Positions 1 through 6,363 of a stretch of DNA of 7,726 bases are shown here, piece after piece (positions within the stretch are counted from its first letter, which is position 1; every line of letters begins with the position of its first letter). A program made the position numbers and the translations under genes. A model generated the notes under the pieces. The model saw nothing but the letters and a program-made list of their open reading frames with translations. It made no database searches and was not told where the DNA came from. Source of the DNA: Clostridiales bacterium (lineage in GTDB: Bacteria > Bacillota > Clostridia > Oscillospirales > QAMX01); the NCBI GenBank assembly GCA_003149835.1, contig QAMX01000171.1, positions 13,862-21,587 on the forward strand, read 5' to 3'.

Positions 1-9
1 CAAAGTCGA

Positions 10-40
10 GTTTTTGAGGTGGCAAAGCCACCTCAAAAAC
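10..40. repeat. Perfect 14-bp inverted repeat with 3-nt loop upstream of the operon
   Basis: The left arm GTTTTTGAGGTGGC (10-23) is the exact reverse complement of the right arm (27-40), separated by AAA. The T-run lies in the 5' arm and the A-run in the 3' arm, the opposite of an intrinsic terminator, and no U-tract follows on either strand. It may be a protein-binding palindrome, an RNA hairpin in the leader or the 3' end of a preceding transcript, or a mobile-element relic; the sequence alone does not decide between these. Confidence 0.8.
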
Positions 41-44
41 GAAT

Positions 45-71
45 TTGAATGGGAAAACTACGTTTTACAAT
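45..71 (+). promoter_or_regulatory. Possible weak sigma-A-type promoter for the operon
   Basis: TACAAT (66-71) matches five of six bases of the -10 consensus. The best -35 candidate, TTGAAT (45-50), matches four of six but sits only 15 nt upstream, shorter than the usual 17. Transcription would then start near 78, leaving a leader of about 28 nt that still contains the ribosome binding site AAGGAG (92-97). The hairpin at 10-40 would lie just upstream of the -35 element. This is a weak assignment; the promoter may instead lie outside the window. Confidence 0.3.
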
Positions 72-105
72 CGCCTAATATTTATTTACATAAGGAGAAA
101 TTAAA

Positions 106-384
106 ATGGCTAAGGTAAATGTAATTATCGTTGATGCAACCGGCAACAAGGAACAGAAGGTTGGACTTCCTGACGATGTCAAGTGCGGCATCATTATGGT
201 CAAGCTCGTTGAGAAGATTAAGCTGCCATCCGTTGGCCCTGACGGAAACCCCATCAGCTACAAGTTTATCCATAAAGTAACCGGCAGGCAGCTTCTGGAA
301 GCACAAACTCTTGGTGAGGCTGGCATTAAAGACGGTGATGTTCTTCGCCTTCAGCCGGAAATTACGGCGGGCGGTGAACTGTAA
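106..384 (+). CDS. Ubiquitin-like protein (YukD-like beta-grasp) with C-terminal Gly-Gly-Glu-Leu
   Basis: This 92-residue protein is the expected modifier of the pathway. It starts at ATG 106, eight bases after AAGGAG. The pattern fits a single beta-grasp domain: an N-terminal hairpin (VNVIIVDATGN..QKVGL, 4-21), a helix (about 27-39), then strands around YKFIHKVTGRQL and the ending TLGEAGIKDGDVLRL (68-82), which is typical of YukD/EsaB and ubiquitin folds. The C-terminus is ITAGGEL: the diglycine is Gly89-Gly90, followed by two extra residues. By analogy with ubiquitin precursors and known bacterial Ubls, the tail must be trimmed after Gly90, and the operon's JAMM peptidases are the obvious processors. 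About ten lysines are possible chain sites. Its stop overlaps the E1 start by one base (TAATG), so translation is probably coupled. YukD proteins of type VII secretion lack such a tail, so a conjugated modifier is more likely than a secretion subunit. Confidence 0.93.
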   Translation: MAKVNVIIVDATGNKEQKVGLPDDVKCGIIMVKLVEKIKLPSVGPDGNPISYKFIHKVTGRQLLEAQTLGEAGIKDGDVLRLQPEITAGGEL

Positions 385-1571
385 TGGCAGATAATGCTTT
401 TGAGTTACAAAGTTCCGACTTTGAAGAAGACCGTTACAGTCGTTTGCGTTTAATTCCTTGGTGGGACCAGGAGCGATTGAAGAACGCCACAATTATGGTT
501 GTCGGTGCAGGTGCTATCGGTAATGAGTTGATTAAAAACCTGACTTTGCTGGGTATCGGCCGCATCCTCATTTATGATATGGATGCTATTGAAAGCACCA
601 ACCTTACTCGTTCTGTTCTTTATCGTGCTAAGGATGTTGGTCGTTATAAAGCAGAAGTTGCCGCAGAAAGAGCAATGGAAATGAACCCCGATGTCAAGGC
701 AAAGGCGTTTATTGCGAATATCATTGATGATGTCGGACTTGGCGTTTTCCGCAGAATGGATGTGATTCTTGGCGGTCTTGATAATCGAGAGGCCCGACTT
801 TCAATCAATCAATCCTGCTATAAAGTCAATAAGCCTTGGATTGACGGTGCGATCGAAGCACTGAATGGTTTTGCTCGTGTATTTATTCCCGGTCAGGGAG
901 CTTGTTACGAATGTACAATGACCGAAACCGACTGGATGTTGATTAACAAGAGAAAATCTTGTGCATTATTAACCCACGAGCAGATGGCTGAGGGAAAAAT
1001 CCCAACTACGCCTACCTCCTCCTCTATCATCTCCGGTATTCAGGTTCAGGAAATGTTGAAGCTGTTACACGCAGACAGAAATCTGCCTACGCTCGCTGGC
1101 AAGGGATATGTGTTCAATGGTTTGACACACGATTCCTATGTTGTTGAGTATCAGCGTAAGGAAGATTGTATGAGCCACGATACATACGAGAAAGTTATCG
1201 AAAAACCGTGGTCTGTGAAAACAGTTGCTCTCAAAGATGTTCTATCTGAAATTCGCAACGAACTTGGCGAGAAAGCAGTTCTCGACTTTGATAGGGATAT
1301 TGCAACAACCGCTAAATGTTCTTGCGGCGAGTGCAAAGAGCTATTCACCCCAGTTCACAAATTAAAGGGTAATATGCTTACTTGTCCGCAGTGCGGTTCT
1401 CAAATGACCTTTGACAGCGTTCACTCTATCAAGGGCGATGAGGATTTCTTGGATAAAACACCTTTTGATATTGGCATTCCTCTCCTTCACATTGTTGGCG
1501 GCAGAGTCGGAATGAATACCGCTTACTACGAGTTTACGGCGGATGAATCTGAAATTTTTGAAAACTTATAA
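384..1571 (+). CDS. E1-like Ubl-activating enzyme (ThiF/MoeB family) with C-terminal zinc ribbon
   Basis: This 395-residue enzyme should adenylate the Ubl C-terminus and hold it on a cysteine. The Rossmann motif GAGAIG is at 41-46, followed by YDMDAIE..NLTR (64-76). Arg20, Arg76, Lys89 and Asp133 line up with MoeB Arg14, Arg73, Lys86 and Asp130, so the adenylation site looks intact. CYEC gives zinc ligands Cys174 and Cys177. Cys193 in KSCALL sits where MoeB Cys187 and the UBA3 catalytic cysteine lie. The second zinc pair is altered to Cys262-x-x-His265. Beyond residue 275 an extension carries Cys312, Cys314, Cys317, Cys334 and Cys337 (CSCGEC..CPQC), probably a zinc ribbon, inside a region that may serve as the E2-binding end. 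There is no signal peptide or membrane segment, so it is cytoplasmic. The start overlaps the Ubl stop by one base; no strong Shine-Dalgarno is seen, consistent with coupled translation. ThiF-type sulfur transfer is unlikely given the E2 next door. Confidence 0.95.
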   Translation: MADNAFELQSSDFEEDRYSRLRLIPWWDQERLKNATIMVVGAGAIGNELIKNLTLLGIGRILIYDMDAIESTNLTRSVLYRAKDVGRYKAEVAAERAMEMNPDVKAKAFIANIIDDVGLGVFRRMDVILGGLDNREARLSINQSCYKVNKPWIDGAIEALNGFARVFIPGQGACYECTMTETDWMLINKRKSCALLTHEQMAEGKIPTTPTSSSIISGIQVQEMLKLLHADRNLPTLAGKGYVFNGLTHDSYVVEYQRKEDCMSHDTYEKVIEKPWSVKTVALKDVLSEIRNELGEKAVLDFDRDIATTAKCSCGECKELFTPVHKLKGNMLTCPQCGSQMTFDSVHSIKGDEDFLDKTPFDIGIPLLHIVGGRVGMNTAYYEFTADESEIFENL

Positions 1572-1586
1572 AGGAGATTCGGGAAT

Positions 1587-3473
1587 ATGACCGCAAGAAT
1601 GAGAAGACTTGCTTCGGACTTCGAGCAAGTAAAAAAAGATTTTGCCGGTCACAAGAATATTATTGTTACTCCCATTGGCGATGAGCCGCCGGAGAAGTAC
1701 CACGTTACATATTTTGTGAACGGTATCTACCTCTTAGCAGATGGTAGAATAGAAACATTAGGTCGGCACGAAATTGAGATTACACTCCACGCTGACTATC
1801 CTCGTTATAAGCCTATCTGTAAAATCCTGACACCTATTTGGCATCCGAACTTCCGTGATGGCCAAATCTGTATCGGTGATATTTGGGGTGCAGGCGAGTC
1901 TTTGAGTGATATTATCATCAATATCGGTGATATGATTCAGTACAAGTCTTGGAACGCTTATAGTCCGCTGTCTGCTGATGCAGCTCAATGGGCCATGGAA
2001 AACAAGCACTTGTTCCCGGTAGGCAATATCGACCTTTATGTCGCTGATTATGCTTCATCCAAAGAGGTTGTTGAAATCGACTTGTTTGGTGATGACGGAA
2101 CGATTATTGAAGATAGCGCCCCCGCCACCATTTCTACTGATGAATCAAAAGAGTCCAAAGTAGCCGTAGCTGTTGTAGAAAAGACTGACGAGAACGACTT
2201 TGAAATCACAGCAGAAGAACTTGCGGGAATTGAGTTTGTTCCTACTGCACAGAGAATGCAAACTGTTGCTCACGGCGGAATGGTAAAAGGAAATAAGGTT
2301 AATTTTAAGACTATTCTCGTAAAAGGATTGCTTTTGGCATTCATTGGTGCATTTATCGGTTTTGGTGTTTCTGAACTTACAGATGACAACTTAACCAGTG
2401 AAATTACTGCGGCAACACTTTGTGGTCACGGTGAGTTTGTAGAGTATTATGAATATACTGCCAAAGCAAACTCTGCTTACGAAAAATTTGATTCTGAATT
2501 TGAAAAATGGTGCAGCAAAAATAACGAAGACCCCGAAAGCGAAAATGCTTTCTCCACTTGGTTAACTGGCGATGATATGTCTGATGCCGCCGAAGGTTAT
2601 ATGGAAGACTATCTCGATTACGATAATCAGGCATACGAAGCATTGTACGATGTCTACGTAAATACATACGACGAAGACGACGATGAATTTGGTGATGCCC
2701 TCGCCGCTGTTACCAGAACAAGCACCGCGTTGTGGTCTGCTGTCATTGCACTATTTGTCGGTCTGTTCCTCGGTATTGGTGAAGGTATCTACTACGGTTC
2801 AAAGCAAAAAGCATTTAAGTACGCTTTAATTGGCGCTAGCGTTTCTCTTGTTATCGGTTTTGTCAGCGGTTATTTGGCTCAATGGATGTATGCAGAAATG
2901 CTTACTGATGACCCTGCTGATTTCACAGCGGCGTTGGTTCGTGGCTTGGGTTGGGCAATTATGGGTCTTGGTATCGGTGTTTCCGTTGGCCTTATCAAGC
3001 CTGAAAAGAAGCGTATCTTGTTCTGCTCTCTCGGTGGTTTGATAGGTGCTTTCATTGGTGGTTTCTTGTTCAACTATGTTTGCGATATTATCCCGAACGA
3101 TGTTGTTGCAAGAGGTGCGGCAATCGTCATTATGGGCATTTTGATTGGCGTTGGTGTCGGCCTGCTCGAACAGTTTGCCAAGGCTGCTTGGCTGAAAGTT
3201 ATCCGCGGCGAATTTGAAGGTAAGGAATACTTGGTATTCGCAGGAACAACCAGCATCGGTAATAACGGTAAAAACACAATTGTTCTGTTCAAGGACAAGC
3301 TCGTTGGCCCGCATCATTGCGACATCAAGCTTGAAGGCAGTAAATATGTTTTGACTGACTGCGGTACGCCTATGGGTACTATTGTCAACGGTCAAAAGAC
3401 GGTACGCCACGTATTGCGTCAGGGCGATGCAATCGCTATTGGTAACTCCGTACTTGTATTTAATACTAAATAA
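1587..3473 (+). CDS. E2 (UBC)-six-transmembrane-FHA fusion protein
   Basis: This 628-residue protein starts at ATG 1587, ten bases after AAGGAG. Residues 1-155 form a UBC domain: strands TYFVNGIYLL and HEIEITLHADYP, the signature HPN at 86-88, catalytic Cys95 in GQICIGDIW, and SPLSADAAQW (126-135) matching the E2 end region. HPN to Cys is one residue shorter than in UbcH5. A charged linker (about 156-240) leads to six hydrophobic segments near 243-262, 380-398, 411-432, 451-470, 477-498 and 507-527. The loop 263-378 is long, acidic and tyrosine-rich. Residues 540-628 resemble FHA, ending in GDAIAIGNSVLVF, but lack the phosphothreonine-binding Arg and Ser (see findings). An even number of membrane segments puts E2 and FHA on the same, cytoplasmic, side, with KPEKKR (471-476) also inside. 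It should accept Ubl from the E1 and act at the membrane. I know of no standard name for this fusion. Confidence 0.92.
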   Translation: MTARMRRLASDFEQVKKDFAGHKNIIVTPIGDEPPEKYHVTYFVNGIYLLADGRIETLGRHEIEITLHADYPRYKPICKILTPIWHPNFRDGQICIGDIWGAGESLSDIIINIGDMIQYKSWNAYSPLSADAAQWAMENKHLFPVGNIDLYVADYASSKEVVEIDLFGDDGTIIEDSAPATISTDESKESKVAVAVVEKTDENDFEITAEELAGIEFVPTAQRMQTVAHGGMVKGNKVNFKTILVKGLLLAFIGAFIGFGVSELTDDNLTSEITAATLCGHGEFVEYYEYTAKANSAYEKFDSEFEKWCSKNNEDPESENAFSTWLTGDDMSDAAEGYMEDYLDYDNQAYEALYDVYVNTYDEDDDEFGDALAAVTRTSTALWSAVIALFVGLFLGIGEGIYYGSKQKAFKYALIGASVSLVIGFVSGYLAQWMYAEMLTDDPADFTAALVRGLGWAIMGLGIGVSVGLIKPEKKRILFCSLGGLIGAFIGGFLFNYVCDIIPNDVVARGAAIVIMGILIGVGVGLLEQFAKAAWLKVIRGEFEGKEYLVFAGTTSIGNNGKNTIVLFKDKLVGPHHCDIKLEGSKYVLTDCGTPMGTIVNGQKTVRHVLRQGDAIAIGNSVLVFNTK

Positions 3474-3496
3474 TTGATTAGGAGGCGAGTAATATC

Positions 3497-4399
3497 GTGA
3501 AGCAAATCAGAGTGTTACTCTCTATGTTGATTGTGGTGGCGGTATTATTCGCCTCCCCTTTATCAGCAGGTGCTATCAGTTTTGAAGCCGAAGCTATCTA
3601 CGAGTCTGTATTTATCATATATTCAGGCAATTCTTTAGGCAGTGGATTTGCTGTCGGCGAAAACTGCATTGTAACCAATGCACACGTTATCACGAACCCT
3701 AAAAATATAACAGTTGTAACCTATGGCGGAACTGAATATCAGGCATCTGTCCTTGGTATCAACGAAGATGAAGATATTGCTGTATTGGTTGTCAAGAATG
3801 TCAGCTTTCCCTACTTGACCATAGCAGATATATCCACGATGAAAACCGGCGATGATATTTATGCTATCGGCGCTCCCAAGGGCATGGCTTACACTCTCAC
3901 AAAGGGCGGCGTTTCTGCAAAGGAACGAATGATTGGCAACAAGTCCTATATTCAAATTGATGCAGCGATTAACGAAGGAAACAGCGGTGGCCCTTTGCTC
4001 AACGATGCCGGTCAAGTTCTCGGTATGAACACTTTGAAAATGTCTGACAGCGAAGGCATCGGTCTTGCTATCTCGGTAAACAGAATTTGTGAATATCTCA
4101 AATCTCTTGGCATTGAGCTGAATACAGCAGGAAATGTTGTTAGCAGCGTTGATGTTCCGGAAGAAACATCGCCGACTGAACCGGCTGAACCCACTAACAG
4201 TGAAGAAGAAAAGACCGACCACGATCTTGTAGAACCGGCAACGCCCTTCATTACATACATTGCTTTTGGAATTGCAGGATTGTCCTTCATTGGAAACATC
4301 GTTTTAGCGGTCTTACTGATATACCAAAAAAAGAAAAACTTGACACTAAAATATGACCCGACAGAAAGAACAGATTTCGAAATTGATGTGTGGGAGTGA
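3497..4399 (+). CDS. Secreted, membrane-anchored HtrA/trypsin-like serine protease
   Basis: This 300-residue protein starts at GTG 3497, 11 bases after AGGAGG (3480-3485). A signal peptide fits residues 1-26: Lys/Arg near the N-terminus, a hydrophobic core, and AGA (24-26) for signal peptidase I. The chymotrypsin-fold protease domain spans about 33-205 with the full triad: His63 in TNAHV, Asp93 in DEDIAVL and Ser163 in GNSGGPL. Oxyanion and fold motifs such as GDDIYAIGAPKG and GIGLAISV are typical of DegP/HtrA. There is no PDZ domain. A Glu/Pro/Thr-rich stalk (219-249) precedes a membrane helix (about 251-276) and a short tail that begins with basic residues and ends FEIDVWE. The protease should therefore lie outside and only its tail in the cytoplasm. 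In this operon it is the extracytoplasmic partner of the Ubl machinery; it may cut membrane or envelope substrates. It lacks the papain- or JAMM-type deconjugase fold, so a direct role in Ubl removal is unlikely. Confidence 0.92.
   Translation: MKQIRVLLSMLIVVAVLFASPLSAGAISFEAEAIYESVFIIYSGNSLGSGFAVGENCIVTNAHVITNPKNITVVTYGGTEYQASVLGINEDEDIAVLVVKNVSFPYLTIADISTMKTGDDIYAIGAPKGMAYTLTKGGVSAKERMIGNKSYIQIDAAINEGNSGGPLLNDAGQVLGMNTLKMSDSEGIGLAISVNRICEYLKSLGIELNTAGNVVSSVDVPEETSPTEPAEPTNSEEEKTDHDLVEPATPFITYIAFGIAGLSFIGNIVLAVLLIYQKKKNLTLKYDPTERTDFEIDVWE
4392..4396 (+). promoter_or_regulatory. Ribosome binding site that selects ATG 4405
   Basis: GGGAG lies inside the last two codons of the protease gene and is eight bases upstream of ATG 4405. 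The in-frame upstream GTG codons at 4390 and 4396 overlap this site and have no Shine-Dalgarno of their own, so ATG 4405 is preferred as the start of the next gene. Confidence 0.65.
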
Positions 4400-4404
4400 G
4401 AACA

Positions 4405-5454
4405 ATGGCAAAAAGCAAAGTAAAAAAGAGGCTGATAAATGAACTTCCAAAAAATATGCTTCCCCAAAACATACTTCCTATGGGTGAGCGTGTAGAAGAA
4501 AATAAGAATATCTATATTTCCCAAGCTATATATAAGGAAATACATAAATTCACGCAGAATAAGACCACAAATGAAAGCGGCGGTATGTTGGTTGGCTCTA
4601 TCATTGAGGAGTTTGGAAAAACCAACATCGTTATCAGCGGCTTTATAGAGGCGAAATATAGTGAAGCAACTCCTACAACCCTAAAGTTTACTCACGAAAC
4701 TTGGGACTATGTCCACAAAGAAATTGAGAAGAAACACAAGGGCAAGAAAATTGTTGGTTGGATTCATACACATCCTGACTTTGGGATTTTCCTTTCCGAA
4801 TACGACAAATTCATCCAGGAAAACTTCTTCAAGGAAGATTATCAGGTTGCCTATGTGATTGACCCCATCCAAAACATTGAAGGTTTCTACTTTTGGATTA
4901 ACGACCAACTTAAAAAATGCCAAGGCTTCTATATCTATGATAAAACCGGTGTAAAAATCACTATTGAAGTCGATAAGGACGAACCTAATAAAAAAGAAGA
5001 AACCTCTCTATTTCATTGGAAAAACATCGCCATTGCAATTCTGTCGGTTGCAGTTGTATTCTTGTTTTTCTCCAATATCTCAACCGGAAACACATTGGAA
5101 AAACTTGAGAAGCAGCAAAAAACATTAGCTGATAGCGCAAATCAAAGTTTCAGCTATATGCAACAACAGATATGGTCACAGCAAACCAAAATCCAAAATT
5201 TAACCGATATTCTCAAGAAAGCAGGCATGATTGTTGAGCCCGAAGTCGGTACCGATACCGAGGACAATACCGAAACAAATACTGGTGATCATTCTGCTTC
5301 CGGTGAGGAAACAACAGATCCCCCAACTGAATCCACCACAGATGAACCTACAACAGAAAGCTCCGCGCCTTCCGGAAATAGCGGTGACCAAACCGAGGCT
5401 TCTACCGAAGGAACTACTGGAACGGCAGAAGAAGGAGGGGCTATGAGTGAATGA
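4405..5454 (+). CDS. JAMM/JAB (MPN+) isopeptidase, membrane-anchored, with Ser/Thr/Glu-rich tail
   Basis: This 349-residue protein, counted from ATG 4405, is a predicted zinc isopeptidase for Ubl processing or removal. The JAMM motif is intact: Glu57 in ESGG, His121 and His123 in HTHP, Ser131 and Asp134 (H-x-H-x7-S-x-x-D). The catalytic domain spans about 35-190. There is no signal peptide. One membrane helix (about 206-223) follows a lysine-rich stretch, so the enzyme domain is probably cytoplasmic and the C-terminus outside. A likely coiled coil (229-270) is followed by a low-complexity tail rich in Thr, Glu, Ser, Gly and Pro (280-345), as in wall-spanning segments of Gram-positive surface proteins. 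It starts five bases after the protease stop and its end overlaps the next gene by eight bases. A longer form from GTG 4390 adds only five residues. It is a clear paralogue of the last gene of the operon, especially from 74 to 178. Whether it acts on the Ubl precursor, on conjugates or on both cannot be read from sequence. Confidence 0.93.
   Translation: MAKSKVKKRLINELPKNMLPQNILPMGERVEENKNIYISQAIYKEIHKFTQNKTTNESGGMLVGSIIEEFGKTNIVISGFIEAKYSEATPTTLKFTHETWDYVHKEIEKKHKGKKIVGWIHTHPDFGIFLSEYDKFIQENFFKEDYQVAYVIDPIQNIEGFYFWINDQLKKCQGFYIYDKTGVKITIEVDKDEPNKKEETSLFHWKNIAIAILSVAVVFLFFSNISTGNTLEKLEKQQKTLADSANQSFSYMQQQIWSQQTKIQNLTDILKKAGMIVEPEVGTDTEDNTETNTGDHSASGEETTDPPTESTTDEPTTESSAPSGNSGDQTEASTEGTTGTAEEGGAMSE
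5434..5440 (+). promoter_or_regulatory. Ribosome binding site for the RING-type gene, inside the preceding gene
   Basis: GGAGGGG lies within the last codons of the first JAMM gene, with GGAGG ending eight bases before GTG 5447. This supports the GTG start. The nearby ATGs at 5443 and 5451 are in other frames. It also explains why that JAMM protein ends in Glu-Glu-Gly-Gly-Ala: the bases are constrained by the Shine-Dalgarno. Confidence 0.75.
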
Positions 5455-6349
5455 TTATACTGGCAAAATTTGTCCTTTTTGCAAAACAGAATTTAAGCCA
5501 AATGATGACATAGTGGTATGTAGCGAATGTGATATGCCTCATCATAAGGACTGTTGGGTAGAAAATCAGGGTTGTACCACATTCGGCTGTCTTGGAACCA
5601 TTCAGGCAGCCGATCATACAGCAACTTCGGTCACAACAAATCAAATGAGTTACGACGATGCAAATATTTCCAATGCAACGGGAACGGTATACTGTACAAA
5701 GTGTGGCTCTCCAAATTCAACTTCTGCATCCGTTTGCTCTAAGTGTGGCAACCGATTCACTACGACTGTTGAACATACTCCACAGGCTCCGGTTTATGCG
5801 CAGGCAAATCCTGCCCATACCACCCCCTATGCTTATGTAGGTCAACAAAGCAGCAGTTATCAACCGCAGACTAACGACTCCTATGGCGGTTATAACAACA
5901 GCTATCAGTCCTATCAAACGCCTGGCATTGACGCGGATATTCAACGGCTGATTGGAGTGAAATCAGAATACTATGTACCTGAGTTCCTGGAATTGAAATT
6001 GCAAAACAAAAAGACCTCCTGGAACTGGCCGGCATTCCTTGTATCTCCTTACTGGTTTATGTATAGAAAAATGTATGGATATGGCGCAGGAACGCTTGGC
6101 GTAGCATTTATTATTGCTCTGCCCGGTTTTACATTCCTCTCTCTTGCTGCATTTGGCGGATATATAGCGATAGGTATTTTTGCAAACTATATCTATATGA
6201 ACTTCCTGGAACATAAAGCCCAACAAGCAAAAGGAATGACCGAACCCTATAAAACACAATTCATAGCACAAAATTCAGGTGTGAACTCAACAGCAACCGT
6301 CTTAACTGTAATTGGATATGCTTTGCTTGTTGTCATTCTATCTGTGTAA
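5447..6349 (+). CDS. Prokaryotic RING-type treble-clef / zinc ribbon / DUF2628-like membrane protein (candidate E3)
   Basis: This 300-residue protein starts at GTG 5447. The N-terminus has eight ordered zinc ligands: Cys9, Cys12, Cys25, Cys28, His33, Cys36, Cys43 and Cys48, with a hydrophobic DIVVC strand and HHKDCW. This matches the prokaryotic RING family described by Burroughs and colleagues in Ubl-linked operons. A second zinc site, a ribbon with Cys83, Cys86, Cys97 and Cys100, follows. Residues 110-160 are a Tyr/Gln/Ser/Asn-rich linker. From about 172 the sequence resembles DUF2628: EYYVPEFLELKL, then TSWNWPAFLVSPYWFMYRKMYGYG, and hydrophobic segments near 214-235, 236-252 and 281-300. 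The RING and ribbon should be cytoplasmic. By position between two JAMM genes and with an E2 upstream, it could be an E3 ligase or a substrate adaptor. RING-like treble clefs also bind lipids or proteins without ligase activity, so E3 function is inference. Confidence 0.87.
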   Translation: MNDYTGKICPFCKTEFKPNDDIVVCSECDMPHHKDCWVENQGCTTFGCLGTIQAADHTATSVTTNQMSYDDANISNATGTVYCTKCGSPNSTSASVCSKCGNRFTTTVEHTPQAPVYAQANPAHTTPYAYVGQQSSSYQPQTNDSYGGYNNSYQSYQTPGIDADIQRLIGVKSEYYVPEFLELKLQNKKTSWNWPAFLVSPYWFMYRKMYGYGAGTLGVAFIIALPGFTFLSLAAFGGYIAIGIFANYIYMNFLEHKAQQAKGMTEPYKTQFIAQNSGVNSTATVLTVIGYALLVVILSV

Positions 6350-6363
6350 AGGAGGTATCAGGA

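Noticed and set aside
10..40. Upstream hairpin as an intrinsic terminator
   Set aside because: The T-run is in the 5' arm and the A-run in the 3' arm on both strands, and no U-tract follows the stem.
64..92. Alternative promoter with TTTACA (64-69) as -35
   Set aside because: The matching -10 would fall at about 87-92 with poor similarity, and transcription would start after the Shine-Dalgarno at 92-97.
2826..3410. Long minus-strand frame (194 codons) opposite the E2 fusion
   Set aside because: It lies wholly antisense to well-supported membrane and FHA coding sequence, has no recognisable domain, and its composition looks like a reverse-frame reading of the real gene.
4390..4404. GTG 4390 as the start of the first JAMM gene
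   Set aside because: It overlaps the ribosome binding site GGGAG and has none of its own; ATG 4405 has correct spacing.
3635..4545. Two minus-strand frames (195 and 177 codons) opposite the protease and the start of the first JAMM gene
   Set aside because: They are antisense to the protease catalytic motifs and the JAMM N-terminus and show no domain or credible ribosome binding site.
5431..5451. Second Ubl-like diglycine tail at the end of the first JAMM protein (Glu-Gly-Gly-Ala-Met-Ser-Glu)
   Set aside because: The Gly-Gly codons are the Shine-Dalgarno GGAGGGG of the next gene, and no beta-grasp domain precedes them.
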